From positions 930,001-994,000 of the forward strand of contig CAVVAJ010000001.1 of NCBI GenBank assembly GCA_963746255.1: DNA of 64,000 nucleotides, written 5' to 3'. Made by a program: the position numbers and the translations under genes. Origin of the DNA: DAOVXM01 sp963746255 (GTDB taxonomy: Bacteria; Chloroflexota; Anaerolineae; Anaerolineales; UBA4823). Below are positions 45,289 to 55,495 of this stretch, piece after piece (within the stretch, counting starts at the first letter, position 1; each line of letters starts with the position of its first letter). A model generated the notes under the pieces. It was not told the origin of the DNA and did no database searches. It saw only the letters and a list, made by a program, of their open reading frames with translations.

Positions 45289-47696
45289 AAGTTAGCTCAA
45301 GCTATCTTAGACCTCGTTGGGTAAAAGTCCTGATTGACCTTTGGGATTCCAAGCTGCGCACGATTCTGGTTGTAGCCTCAATTGCGGTTGGCGTATTCAC
45401 GGTCGGTACAATCGCCACAACATACTTCATCCTTTCTACGGATATGAATATCAGCTATGCGGCTTCGAATCCGGCCAATATCGAAATCTGGACCGACCCT
45501 TTTGACGAGAACTTCGTGACAACGATCAACAAAATTCCGGGTGTCAAAAAAGCTGAAGGACGTTATATCATGGATGTTCAAGTCAGCCGGGATGGTGGAG
45601 ATTGGATAAGTCTTGACTTGGTCGCCATCGGTGACTATGCAATTGCTGACATCAACCTCCGCTCCCCGGTTGAGGGTGTCGAAGTGCCAAGTGAACGCGA
45701 AGTGGTCATTATCAGGAATAGTTTCAACGATACCGGTATCCTACTCGGCGATGAAATCCAGGTTCAGCTGGCGAGTGGAACTGTACGAACATTGCCAGTG
45801 GTTGGAATCGCAACTGAACAATCCGCAGGCAGAGCTGATTTCATGGCTCTGCCACATGGGTACATCAACATGGATACCCTCGCATGGCTGGAGGCGCCTG
45901 AAACTTTCAACCGTTTATTGGCAACAGTCAGTGGAGAATCCGATAGTGAAGAGGTATTTCAGCAGGTTTCGGGATCCATCGAGGATAAATTGGAAAAGAG
46001 CGGCAGGACAGTTTACCGTACCCGGCTGGGTAAGACAAATGAACACCCGATGTCTTCACTGATCTTAGCAATCCTCGGCGTGCTGTTAGCGTTGGGTATT
46101 CTCGTTGTGCTGCTGAGCAGTTCATTAATTGCGAATACCCTTAACGCGCTGCTAACCCAGCATGTCCGCCAAATCGGGGTGATGAAGCTGGTTGGCGCGC
46201 GCAGTTTCCAGATTCTGGGGATGTATCTCATGCTGATCCTGGCATTCGGCATCATCGCCGCGCTCTTCGCGGTTCCATTGGGTGCCATCGGCGGTTATGC
46301 ATTAGCTGAGTTCATCGCGAGTCAAGCGAGCCTCACGCTACAGGGCTTCCGTTTTATCCCACAGGTCGTGCTACTGCAAGTAGCGATAGCGCTGCTGGTT
46401 CCTTTAGGGGCGGGATTCATCCCGGTGAACACTGGTTCAAAAACCAATGTCCGCCGGGCAATCAGCGGCAACCGGCCTGGCGAACTGGGATCCAGCACCA
46501 CCTGGTTTGACAGACTGCTTGGAAAAATGGTTTGGGTCTCGAGACCGATATTACTCTCCATCCGCAATACTTTTCGCCGCAAGGGGCGGCTTGCACTGAC
46601 GCTGTTTACCCTCATCATCGGGGGAGCAGTCTTCATCGCAGTGTTCAATGTACGCGTGTCAATGGAGCAGTATATCGAGTCCCTGGGGAAGTATTTTATC
46701 GCAGACGTCTCCTTGAATTTCGAAAGACCCTACCGTGTATCCGAGATCGAGCAAACGGTATTACAAGTGCCCGGAGTGGAATCCGTTGAAGGTTGGTCTG
46801 CCGCCAGCGGTGAAATAATCACCCGTGATGGTGGAGAAAATGACAATATAACGATATTAGCCCCCCCGGCAGAAACTAAGCTAATCCATCCGGAAATGAT
46901 CACCGGGCGCTGGATCTATCCTGGAGAAACCAATGCCTTGGTCGTATCAGATGGCATCTGGGAAATATATCCCGATCTGCAGCCCGGAGATACGCTGCCG
47001 ATGGAAGTGCAGGGCAAGCGAGAGGCTGAGTGGACTGTGGTCGGGATCTTCCGTTTCACCAGCATGATGGACACCATTTTTGCGTATGCTGATTATGCGG
47101 TGATCTCGGATATCTTGAACACTTCGAACCGCTCCTTCACTTACCGCGTCGTAACAGATGAACATACTTGGGAAAGGCAGCAAGAGGTCAGCATTGCTTT
47201 AAACAGATTCCTGCGCGAGCGCGGCTATCAAGTTGGTGAGGTTGAAGCAGGATTGGCTACGCTGCGGGATGCCTCGGAAATGATCAGTATCTTGATTGCT
47301 TTCTTACTCATCATGGCGATGCTGACGGCACTGGTTGGCAGCATCGGTTTGACCGGTACGATGGGGATGAACGTGCTGGAGCGGACGCGCGAAATCGGGG
47401 TTATGCGCGCCATCGGCGCGGTCGACCTAAAAATCATCAACTCCGTCATCATAGAGGGCATGCTGATCGGGTTAATCAGTTGGGTCTTCGCAGTGCTGGC
47501 GTCATTCCCAATCAGTTTTCTCCTGCTTCGCATCATCAGCACATCGATGCTCAATGCGCCGATAGACCTAGCCTTAACACCGCTCGGTTCGGGTATCTGG
47601 CTGCTGGTCGTGACAATGTTAGCGGTTTTGGCCAGCGTGCTTCCAGCACGCAGCGCCGCCCGGCTGACTATACGCGAGGTCTTGGCATACGAGTAG
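45285..47696 (+). CDS. FtsX/MacB-like ABC permease
   Basis: ATG at 45285 overlaps the ATPase stop by 4 bp. The 803-aa protein repeats a pattern twice: one membrane helix (VASIAVGVFTVGTIA; later TLFTLIIGGAVFIAVF), a large extracellular domain, and a three-helix FtsX block (LIANTLNALLTQHVRQIGVMK; later MNVLERTREIGVMRAIGAV). This double FtsX layout matches a tandem ATPase partner in a single polypeptide. The system probably exports or senses an envelope substrate. Confidence 0.9.
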   Translation: MKVSSSYLRPRWVKVLIDLWDSKLRTILVVASIAVGVFTVGTIATTYFILSTDMNISYAASNPANIEIWTDPFDENFVTTINKIPGVKKAEGRYIMDVQVSRDGGDWISLDLVAIGDYAIADINLRSPVEGVEVPSEREVVIIRNSFNDTGILLGDEIQVQLASGTVRTLPVVGIATEQSAGRADFMALPHGYINMDTLAWLEAPETFNRLLATVSGESDSEEVFQQVSGSIEDKLEKSGRTVYRTRLGKTNEHPMSSLILAILGVLLALGILVVLLSSSLIANTLNALLTQHVRQIGVMKLVGARSFQILGMYLMLILAFGIIAALFAVPLGAIGGYALAEFIASQASLTLQGFRFIPQVVLLQVAIALLVPLGAGFIPVNTGSKTNVRRAISGNRPGELGSSTTWFDRLLGKMVWVSRPILLSIRNTFRRKGRLALTLFTLIIGGAVFIAVFNVRVSMEQYIESLGKYFIADVSLNFERPYRVSEIEQTVLQVPGVESVEGWSAASGEIITRDGGENDNITILAPPAETKLIHPEMITGRWIYPGETNALVVSDGIWEIYPDLQPGDTLPMEVQGKREAEWTVVGIFRFTSMMDTIFAYADYAVISDILNTSNRSFTYRVVTDEHTWERQQEVSIALNRFLRERGYQVGEVEAGLATLRDASEMISILIAFLLIMAMLTALVGSIGLTGTMGMNVLERTREIGVMRAIGAVDLKIINSVIIEGMLIGLISWVFAVLASFPISFLLLRIISTSMLNAPIDLALTPLGSGIWLLVVTMLAVLASVLPARSAARLTIREVLAYE

Positions 47697-47842
47697 CGTA
47701 CTACCCCATGTGGGCAGTACACAACCTAAGGTGCGGTAAGAAACTGTTCGCCAACAAGCGTTAATTGCACCATTATTGCAGCAACCTCAGAGTAAGCCGA
47801 GATTGATAACTCGTATGATGGATTTGGAATATTGGCTGCACA

Positions 47843-48262
47843 ATGAAATGCAAGCAGGTCCTTTTCCTTTGTACTGGCAACTCCTGCCGTTCACAGATGG
47901 CAGAAGCAATCGTGAATGACAAGTTGGGCACTGCATGGATCGCATACAGTGCGGGAACAAAGCCAGCTGGATATGTGCATCCCCTTGCCCTACGCTCCCT
48001 GAAAGAAATCGGCATCCATCACGAGGGGAAATCCAAAAATGTCAATGATTTCATCAACACGGACTTCGACCTGGTTGTAACAGTTTGTGATTCGGCCGCG
48101 TTAGAATGTCCGTTGTGGTTAGGTCCGGAAGAAACAATCCATATGGGATTCCCTGATCCTACGCAGGCAGCTGGCAGCGAAACACAAATAATAGACGAGT
48201 TTCGACGGGTGCGTAATGCCATACAGAACCAGATCCCAGAATTGCTTGCGGAGTATGCTTAA
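47843..48262 (+). CDS. arsC: Thioredoxin-type arsenate reductase
   Basis: The low-molecular-weight phosphatase P-loop is LCTGNSCRSQM with Cys10. The further pair CDSAALEC, spaced seven residues apart, matches the Cys82/Cys89 relay of plasmid pI258 ArsC, and GFPDPTQ holds the general-acid Asp. It should reduce arsenate to arsenite using thioredoxin. No arsB/acr3 export gene lies next to it. A bidirectional terminator follows. Confidence 0.9.
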   Translation: MKCKQVLFLCTGNSCRSQMAEAIVNDKLGTAWIAYSAGTKPAGYVHPLALRSLKEIGIHHEGKSKNVNDFINTDFDLVVTVCDSAALECPLWLGPEETIHMGFPDPTQAAGSETQIIDEFRRVRNAIQNQIPELLAEYA

Positions 48263-48319
48263 TTATCAATATTTCCAGATCTTGGAAAAGTCTTTATCCA
48301 ACCAGCGGACAGAGTAAAA

Positions 48320-48366
48320 AATTATGTTGGGGCAAGCCATCCGCCTGCCCCAACATAATTAATTTT
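48320..48366. terminator. Bidirectional intrinsic terminator
   Basis: A perfect 15-bp stem AATTATGTTGGGGCA with an 11-base loop, flanked by A-run and TTTT. It separates convergent arsC and the lipoprotein gene. Confidence 0.8.
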
Positions 48367-48382
48367 CCTGCATTAATTCTCA

Positions 48383-49705
48383 TCAATCCAGGCTTTCGTA
48401 ACCATCCAAGATTCGCAGCAAGATCTCCTTTGTTTTCATCAAATAGTCATCGTAGGTCGCTTCTCCGTGAGGACTTGCTCCATACTCAAACACTGTCCCA
48501 TCCTCTAGCTGCACCCTGAAAAACTCGTTGTGCATATCTAAAGTTTCACCTGCTGAGCGAACCTCCCAGCCGTTGGCCTGGTATATTACCCCACCTATTT
48601 TAACATTCTCGACTTTCTCAATAATTTCCGCTGCCCCAACTCCGGTCCGCCCACATGAGGTATACATTTTCTCCTGGTTTGGAGGTGCCGAAATCATGAC
48701 ATACCCCAATCCGTACTTTACTTCGACACAAAGCTGGTTTGTGTACTGTTTGAGCAGTTGGTCAATATACTGGTCTGGTGTCATACCCTCTGGCAGTTCA
48801 TCAGTCTCGAAACCAGTCGGTCCAAAAAAACCGATCTGGGCTTCGAGCGGGTATTTAAATTGGTAGTCATAACGCTCGTTGACAAAAGTCTGCCAGCCCT
48901 CAGTTGGATCCACCATGGTTTCGGGCAGCGGCTCCGGTGTGATATTTCCTTGCCGTATCACCCCAATGACATCAGCCTCGATGCGGGTACCATTCACATC
49001 TGGAACTCCTGTGAGCAGCTCGCCGTAAACCTGCACGATCGCACCGGTATCGCGCAGCTTCTCGATCATCACCTGCAGTTCTGGCGTTTGGCTGGCATGC
49101 AAGCTGTACCACATCGGGAAATCGCCGGTCAGTTCCAAGACAAAGCTCATTCCGCTGTTGAACGTGCTGGACTTAATCGTTCCGACCCAACCATTGACCA
49201 CGCCTCCGGTCGTGTGAATTGGACCATATTCCAAGCGGTCAACTACTAGCTGGCAGCCGTTGTAGTCCTGATCCCCGCAGGTCAAAACACCCCACAGCAG
49301 GACTGAATCGTTCGGGGGATCTGCATCTCGCAGTGAACGAATCTCGGATTCGAGTGTTTCATCAACACCAACCAGGCCAAATTCACCTGTCCCAGCTGGC
49401 TGGAGAGCAACAAAATCGTCATATTCGCTCGCCAGTGGGAGGGCATGAATGCCCCCACGCCAAGCGACAACATCGAACGCTTCACCTTGATCTCCAGCAG
49501 GCGTCACTGGTACGGTTTCAATAACCTCCTGGGTAACGACAACTGTGATAACTTCAGAACCTTCGCCCTTCGTTTCAGTTTCTCCTTGCGGCGTTGAAGT
49601 GGGTCGCTCCACACCAACTTGGAATTGACCGCATGAACTTGTCACAACCAGAAGAACGAATACTACAGCCGACAATATTAGGTGCCGATGAAGTTTTACC
49701 AGCAT
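48383..49705 (-). CDS. Predicted lipoprotein, 440 aa, function unknown
   Basis: The ATG at 49705 is preferred to upstream codons because AGGAGAAGGACT precedes it and the lipobox VVTSSCG follows at about residue 25. After a Thr/Glu-rich linker the chain has two recognisable regions: an OB-fold-like stretch (VLLWGVLTC...VQVYGELLTGVPDVNGTRIEADVI) and a C-terminal part with YDYQFKYPLEAQIGF, typical of PsbP-like or stress-type Chloroflexi lipoproteins. I do not recognise a specific function. It should be attached to the outer face of the membrane. Confidence 0.75.
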   Translation of the reverse strand: MLVKLHRHLILSAVVFVLLVVTSSCGQFQVGVERPTSTPQGETETKGEGSEVITVVVTQEVIETVPVTPAGDQGEAFDVVAWRGGIHALPLASEYDDFVALQPAGTGEFGLVGVDETLESEIRSLRDADPPNDSVLLWGVLTCGDQDYNGCQLVVDRLEYGPIHTTGGVVNGWVGTIKSSTFNSGMSFVLELTGDFPMWYSLHASQTPELQVMIEKLRDTGAIVQVYGELLTGVPDVNGTRIEADVIGVIRQGNITPEPLPETMVDPTEGWQTFVNERYDYQFKYPLEAQIGFFGPTGFETDELPEGMTPDQYIDQLLKQYTNQLCVEVKYGLGYVMISAPPNQEKMYTSCGRTGVGAAEIIEKVENVKIGGVIYQANGWEVRSAGETLDMHNEFFRVQLEDGTVFEYGASPHGEATYDDYLMKTKEILLRILDGYESLD

Positions 49706-50106
49706 AGTCCTTCTCCTGCGATAATCTCTCCGTGGTAAAGCAATTGTACCTTTACCTGTTGATGAAATCTTGGTATTCATTTTGGACCTCCTGTCTAGGA
49801 CGGTATGATCCATCCTGTCCTTCTTCAAAGTTGTCCACAGTATACTGAAATTCTGTTACCAAGTTCTGGCAAAATTGTTATGCTCCTGTAACAGTTGGTT
49901 ACGAGCTTGTCACAAGATATGAACCTGTACTTTACATCCAAATATCATCAGTGAACCTAAAACCGATTCCTTGGATGGGCTTCACCCTCAGCGGTGTAAT
50001 AGCTAAAATAATTGGATGATGAGCTGCTTGTAATATATAATTCATAGGATGCATACTAAAATATGCCACCATTGCCCAGAACTCAACCAAGCGAGCCAAT
50101 GCACTA
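49706..50106. other. Divergent intergenic region, 401 bp
   Basis: It lies between the two divergent lipoprotein genes. CTGTTAC (about 49851) and GTAACAG are a 7-bp inverted repeat spaced 29 bases apart. No promoter pair is certain and no gene is seen. Confidence 0.4.
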
Positions 50107-51069
50107 ATGATAGCCTCTGCAACCACGATTGGAACCACGATAATTACTCTAACCATCTGCTTGACAGCATGTGCTAAAAAACCCTTGCCTGTCCCATCTC
50201 ACACACCAACAACGACACCAATCACCCATGTTATCGGAGATACCCAAATTCGTTCTATGGATAATATGCCGATGGTGTATGTCCCGAAGGGTAGCTTCCA
50301 GATGGGCAGCAATATTGACCAGGTTCATTATGCCAGGCAGTTATGCCGCGATCATAAGGGGAAAGTCGCAATCAGCATTTGCCAAATGAGCGCGTTTACT
50401 AATGAGATGCCAGACCATCCGGTTGAGCTGGATGCATTCTGGATAGACCGCCATGAAGTCACAAATCAGCAGTACAAGCTGTGCGTTGATGAAGGTTCGT
50501 GCACGCAACCAGCTGAGCTCGGCTCCTATACCCGCGAAGTCTATTATGGCTCAAACGAATTTGGCAGCTACCCCGTAATTTGGATCACTCAAGGCCAGGC
50601 CAACGAATACTGCCGCTGGGCTGCCGGACGTCTGCCGACAGAGGCCGAATGGGAATATGCCGCCCGAGGTCCTGAGAACCTGATCTTCCCATGGGGCAAC
50701 GACTTCGACCCACAGCGGCTCAACTACTGTGATGCTGACTGTCCGCTTGGTGTAATCGATCCTACGTACTCCGATGGCTTTCCGGATACCGCGCCGGTTG
50801 TCAGCTTCCCAAACGGGGTGAGCTGGTGTGGGGCGCTAAATCTAGCCGGCAATGTCCGCGAATGGGTGGCAGATGGGTATCACTACTATTCCATTGACCC
50901 ACAGGTGAATCCGTTTACCCCAGCAGCAGGTGCAAACCGCATCCCGCGTGGTGGTGGATGGCTGGACACACCCGATGATGTCCGCAGTGCTAACCGGGGA
51001 GAGAACACCCCCGATTACACACGCCACAAAGTCGGCTTCCGATGTGCCAGTTCGGCATACACCCCATAA
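50107..51069 (+). CDS. Formylglycine-generating-enzyme-fold (SUMF1-like) lipoprotein
   Basis: A signal peptide with lipobox LTICLTAC and a Pro/Thr spacer precede the FGE-sulfatase fold: MVYVPKGSFQMGS, LDAFWIDRHEVTNQQY, RLPTEAEWEYAARG, GNVREWVADG, RGGGWLD and a final VGFRCAS. The catalytic Cys pair of genuine formylglycine-generating enzymes is not visible, so it is more likely a binding or structural member of the fold. It is the first of two same-strand membrane-related genes. Confidence 0.85.
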   Translation: MIASATTIGTTIITLTICLTACAKKPLPVPSHTPTTTPITHVIGDTQIRSMDNMPMVYVPKGSFQMGSNIDQVHYARQLCRDHKGKVAISICQMSAFTNEMPDHPVELDAFWIDRHEVTNQQYKLCVDEGSCTQPAELGSYTREVYYGSNEFGSYPVIWITQGQANEYCRWAAGRLPTEAEWEYAARGPENLIFPWGNDFDPQRLNYCDADCPLGVIDPTYSDGFPDTAPVVSFPNGVSWCGALNLAGNVREWVADGYHYYSIDPQVNPFTPAAGANRIPRGGGWLDTPDDVRSANRGENTPDYTRHKVGFRCASSAYTP

Positions 51070-51131
51070 AGAGCTGAGTTAAGCCTATTAGCAAATATGT
51101 GCAAGGTATATAATCACATCCAGGTATTTTC

Positions 51132-54100
51132 ATGACGACGAACAATTCCTCCCACAATAGCCACACAGCCGTACGTCACAGCCGGGTGCTGGGTTTGCCA
51201 TCGATCACAGCTATCGGTACAAGTGTCACAACTGGCATCGGTGTATTCGTGCTGTTGGGGATGGTATTAAGAGTCTCTAGCGAGCGGACTAATCTGGTAT
51301 ATGCCCTGGTTCCACTGATCTATTTACCCACCATCTTAGTTTTCTGGGAACGCGGCCTGGCATATATGGGGGATAACGGAGCATTTCAATTCGAGCGATA
51401 TGGGTTCTCGCCCTTTTTATTATTCAGCAATTCATGGCTATCGCTGGGCGGCTTCTTGGGAGTAACAATCTTGGCAGCGTGGGGCACTGCTTATCATTTC
51501 AGCCGGGCGCTCACTAGTTTCTTTTCTTTTTCAGTGAATGAGATCTATGTCGCGTTGGGCGTTGTTATTCTGGTTGCTTGGTACCGGAGCATCAGTGCTA
51601 CCAGCTTACAGCGTACCAGTATGCGTGTCATCTTGGTAGTTACACCTACACTAGCCCTTATTTTCATTGCAGGCTATTTTTTATTTGAGCCCGCAGAGAT
51701 GATCACTCGTTATGCAGTCCGTGGACCTACAGATATACCAGAGGGGTTGGCTTTATTGGGTACCGTGCTGTGGGGAACCGGGTTAATTCTTGACCGCCGC
51801 AACCAAATCCAGCAACCAAACCGCAATCTGTTGTTGGCGATGATCATCGTCCTGGGATTAAGCAGTCTATTCGGATGGACAGCCTCCACAGTTGCTGAGA
51901 AAACCGCATTGTCCTTGTATGACGACATGATCCCATTGGCATCCATCGCCCGGTCGGGCAGTGCGGTGGCAGAAATAGTCGTCCTAGTGACCGCCATTCT
52001 TCTCTGTCTATTTGCCCTGGATTTCACACTGGCAAGTGGGAGACGTACATTACGTTCGATGGCTAAAGATGGGATGATTAACACCCAGATAACGATCCCA
52101 GGCATCAATATTAATATCAAGATCGGATCAACTTTTATATTCTCAACTATTTGTTTGATCTTCATTGCTTTATTGTCATTCGACCAGCTCGCACGCGTTA
52201 CTGCCCTGCTTTTCTTATTCTCTTCGGTCGTGATTACTTTGCCTGGGATGTTCCCCTCCCAATTCCCGCTCCCAGCAAAAAGGCCGATAAAATTGCCATT
52301 TCAGCCCCTGTTCCCGGCCCTTGCTATTGCAATCAGTATTTATTTGTCGCTCACGATGCCTTACCAGACCTGGTTAAATGTAGGCATATGGGTCATACTT
52401 GGAGTCATCTACTATCTAGTGTACGCGCGCAAATCCTTTACCGAAGCCAGAAAACGGGAGCAGGTAGTTGCTGAAGCGATCACATTAAAGAAGGGCTACC
52501 GCGTCTTAATAGATACAACTGGTCGCTCAAGCATCTCATCCCTGCTGCGCGCCGGAGAAAAGCTAGCTGCGGCGAATGACGGACAACTTTTGGTAGTAAA
52601 AGTCATCTCAAATTCCGAATACCAACGAGTAAACCGGGCGCAAGCCTATACTGCACTCCAGGAAATCAAGCAAAAAATATTAGATCATGATATCCAGGCA
52701 GTACCTGCTGACGCGATCATAAGATTTGCCCCCTCCCATGCCGATGGGATTCTGGAAACCGTCCGTGAAGAGCATATCGATCTTTTACTTGTCGGTTGGA
52801 GCACACTGCGCACCAGCGACCGAGTATATCTCAATCCGGCACTAGATGAGATCGTACAACATGCCCAATGCGATGTCGGCGTGATGCATGGCAGACTACC
52901 GGAAATTTTAGATGAGGTCACAGTGTCTACCGCTGGTGGTCCGCATGCGACCGAAGCATTGAAATTCGGCGAGGCGTTGGCCTTCAGTGATGATGGCCAA
53001 ATTACGGCTTTAATTATCATTCCAGGAGCCGTCACCCCAGAAAAAAACAACACCGCAAAGGTCAACCTAGGTCAGGCGATATCCAAAACGCGCTTTCCGG
53101 AGCACTTTATCCAAAAGATCGCCCCGGCGAACGATGTCACAGCAGGCATCCTCGAAGAATCAGAAGCGGCCGATTTGCTGTTAATGGGGGCTTCACATCG
53201 CGGTTTGCTGGATGAAGCTGTATTTGCTGGGATCCCATTTAACGTCGCCCAATCACGAACCAAAGCAACCCTATTGATCAAACATTATGAAGGGACAGGC
53301 CAATTTTGGCTGCGACATTATTGGCAGCTGCTTTATAAGTTCTTTCCCAATCTGACAGTCAGCGAACGGGTTGAAGTCACCGAAACGATCCAAAGCGATG
53401 CGATCGCGGGAATCGATTTTTACATGATGATTGTGCTTTCATCAATTATTGCAGTACTTGGATTGATCACAAACAGTGCGGCGGTGATCATCGGAGCGAT
53501 GCTGGTTGCACCATTGATGAGTCCGATATTGGTCATGGCGCATTCAATTGTATTGGGTGATATCCCGGTTTTGGCCAAAGCCACCGAGTCTACCATCAAG
53601 GGAGTCTTGGCCGCGGTTGTCATAGCCGCGGTGGTATCCATGGTTCTGCCCTCTACACCGATCACCGCCGAGATCATTGCCCGTACCCGTCCAAATATCC
53701 TGGATTTGATGGTGGCATTGGCTTCTGGAGCAGCTGCTGCCTACACGATCAGCCGCAAACACCTGGCTGCTGCGCTGCCAGGTGTGGCCATCGCGGCTGC
53801 TTTGGTACCGCCATTGACCGTTGTCGGCTATGGCTTAGGCTACTCTTTATACAGCGTTGCGGGTGGCGCAATGCTGCTCTTTGTGACGAACTTAAGCGCG
53901 ATCATTTTCTCTAGTGCAATCATCTTTCTCCTATTAGGATTTAGACCGACGCGCGCCGACCGTGGGATGTACATGCAGCGTTACATTTTGGTTGCAGTGG
54001 TCATGCTGCTGATCCTAGCAGTCCCCTTAGGATTCGCTTCCTACAACCTGCGCAACCAGCTCGATCGACAGCAGAATGTGGAAACCGTGTTTACGCGCAT

Positions 54101-54347
54101 TCTCGCGGCTGAATCAGCGGATGTTGAGGATCTCGCTATCCAACCACGCGGAGACGGCTACTTGGTCACTGGTACCGTCTATGCCTACCAGCAGTTAACC
54201 GCTGGTGAAATCGCCGATATCCAGAATGAGCTAAGCGCAAGTATCGGCGCCCCAATTACCATCCGCGTGCGAATCATCCCGGCCAGGTTGGAACAGATTA
54301 ATTTGCGCGGCACCCCCATCCCAGCTGAACAAACCCCCGTCCCTTGA
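51132..54347 (+). CDS. APC-type permease / USP / DUF389 triple-fusion membrane protein
   Basis: This 1071-aa protein joins three parts: an N-terminal amino-acid-permease-like membrane domain of about 12 helices (residues ~20-430), a cytoplasmic tandem universal-stress-protein-like part (~450-720; LLVGWSTLRTSDR and LLMGASHRGLLDE), and a DUF389 membrane domain (~760-970; SAAVIIGAMLVAPLMSPIL) with a small C-terminal domain. The permease part lacks a well-conserved GxG helix-1 motif, so transport activity is uncertain. The ribosome site is weak. No partner gene is needed. Confidence 0.85.
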   Translation: MTTNNSSHNSHTAVRHSRVLGLPSITAIGTSVTTGIGVFVLLGMVLRVSSERTNLVYALVPLIYLPTILVFWERGLAYMGDNGAFQFERYGFSPFLLFSNSWLSLGGFLGVTILAAWGTAYHFSRALTSFFSFSVNEIYVALGVVILVAWYRSISATSLQRTSMRVILVVTPTLALIFIAGYFLFEPAEMITRYAVRGPTDIPEGLALLGTVLWGTGLILDRRNQIQQPNRNLLLAMIIVLGLSSLFGWTASTVAEKTALSLYDDMIPLASIARSGSAVAEIVVLVTAILLCLFALDFTLASGRRTLRSMAKDGMINTQITIPGININIKIGSTFIFSTICLIFIALLSFDQLARVTALLFLFSSVVITLPGMFPSQFPLPAKRPIKLPFQPLFPALAIAISIYLSLTMPYQTWLNVGIWVILGVIYYLVYARKSFTEARKREQVVAEAITLKKGYRVLIDTTGRSSISSLLRAGEKLAAANDGQLLVVKVISNSEYQRVNRAQAYTALQEIKQKILDHDIQAVPADAIIRFAPSHADGILETVREEHIDLLLVGWSTLRTSDRVYLNPALDEIVQHAQCDVGVMHGRLPEILDEVTVSTAGGPHATEALKFGEALAFSDDGQITALIIIPGAVTPEKNNTAKVNLGQAISKTRFPEHFIQKIAPANDVTAGILEESEAADLLLMGASHRGLLDEAVFAGIPFNVAQSRTKATLLIKHYEGTGQFWLRHYWQLLYKFFPNLTVSERVEVTETIQSDAIAGIDFYMMIVLSSIIAVLGLITNSAAVIIGAMLVAPLMSPILVMAHSIVLGDIPVLAKATESTIKGVLAAVVIAAVVSMVLPSTPITAEIIARTRPNILDLMVALASGAAAAYTISRKHLAAALPGVAIAAALVPPLTVVGYGLGYSLYSVAGGAMLLFVTNLSAIIFSSAIIFLLLGFRPTRADRGMYMQRYILVAVVMLLILAVPLGFASYNLRNQLDRQQNVETVFTRILAAESADVEDLAIQPRGDGYLVTGTVYAYQQLTAGEIADIQNELSASIGAPITIRVRIIPARLEQINLRGTPIPAEQTPVP

Positions 54348-54365
54348 TTTTAGAGCCGCGCGCAT

Positions 54366-55321
54366 TTGCTTATAGATTTGCGCCCCCATTCTGACAAGAT
54401 TTATACCGTAACCCAAAACCCCGCAATAGACCGCCAATATACTGTCGAGGAGATTTTACCCAATGAAGTATTGCGAGCCCGAGATTGTCTAACCGATCTC
54501 GGCGGAAAAGGGTTCAATGTCTCGCGTTCCCTGATGCAGCTAGGCGTATCCAGTGTGGCAATTGGTTTCGCGGGTGGTCTGCCCGGGCAACAGCTAGTAT
54601 CAGGACTGGACAAGCTCGGTATCCAAACAGAAATTGTGCCCATCGCCGAGGAGACACGCACCAATACGAGCATCACCAGCTACAGGCAAAATGTCTATAT
54701 TAAAGTCAATGGACTTAGTCCGGTCATCCAACCGCAGGAGATCAAAAAGCTCCAAGATAAAACGTTCACTGTCGGCACCCAAGGATTGGTGGGTGTATCC
54801 GGTAGCATACCGCGCGGCATCCCAGGGACATTCTACGCTGATTTAGTGAGAGACATCCAGTCTCACGGTGCTCTAGTATGCCTTGATACCAGCGGTGAAC
54901 CGCTGCGCCTGGGATATGCTGCGGACCCGAAGTTAATAAAACCGAACTTAGCGGAGTTTAGTGAGCTGGTGAACTCGCCGTTTATAAACCAGGATGAGTC
55001 ATTATCGGCTTTGAAGTTTCTCCATCAAGAAAGCAACCAGCTAATATTATTATCATTGGGCCGCGTGGTGCTTTTTTAAAGAGTGGTGACATCAGCTGGT
55101 CTGCCAAATCGACAGAGATAAAAGAAGTGAACCCAATCGGCGCCGGGGATGTACTGCTCGCGGGATTCCTCGCCGCGCTGACTGGTGGGGAGAGTTTACC
55201 AGCAGCACTTTGCAGGGGAATAGCGAACGGCAGCTGTGCAGCGAGTTGACCTGGCACCGCTTTTGGATCAAAAGCCGATCTCGAACAGATGATCCCACTG
55301 ATCCACAGAGAACTACTCTAA
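54366..55321 (+). pseudogene. PfkB-family sugar kinase (1-phosphofructokinase-like), frameshift and internal stop
   Basis: The first 237 codons carry the TVTQNPAIDRQY start and the PfkB signature LGGKGFNVSRSLMQLG, then run into TAA at 55077. Adding one base near 55066 continues the protein in another frame: RGAFLKSGD, NPIGAGDVLLAGFLAAL (the second PfkB signature with the catalytic Asp) and GIANGSCAAS, where a TGA stop at 55248 is met before the usual PGTAF end. Two lesions suggest a real pseudogene rather than a single error. It would have phosphorylated a fructose- or tagatose-phosphate. Confidence 0.75.
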
Positions 55322-55495
55322 GACAATCGTCAGGAAATGCAGCCCTGCCATTCTTACTGAGTGGGGATTCCTAGTTTGGCTTGATCTTGATTCTTGAATC
55401 CCGGAACGGCCTCCTGCTTAGCGGTGCAGTCGTTCCCAAACGCATATCAAAAGCATGCTAAAATTAGCTGGCATGTGCGAGTCGGAGCAGATTGA

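Noticed and set aside
50107..51069. A true formylglycine-generating enzyme
   Set aside because: The catalytic Cys pair is not visible and it is a lipoprotein; only the fold is claimed.
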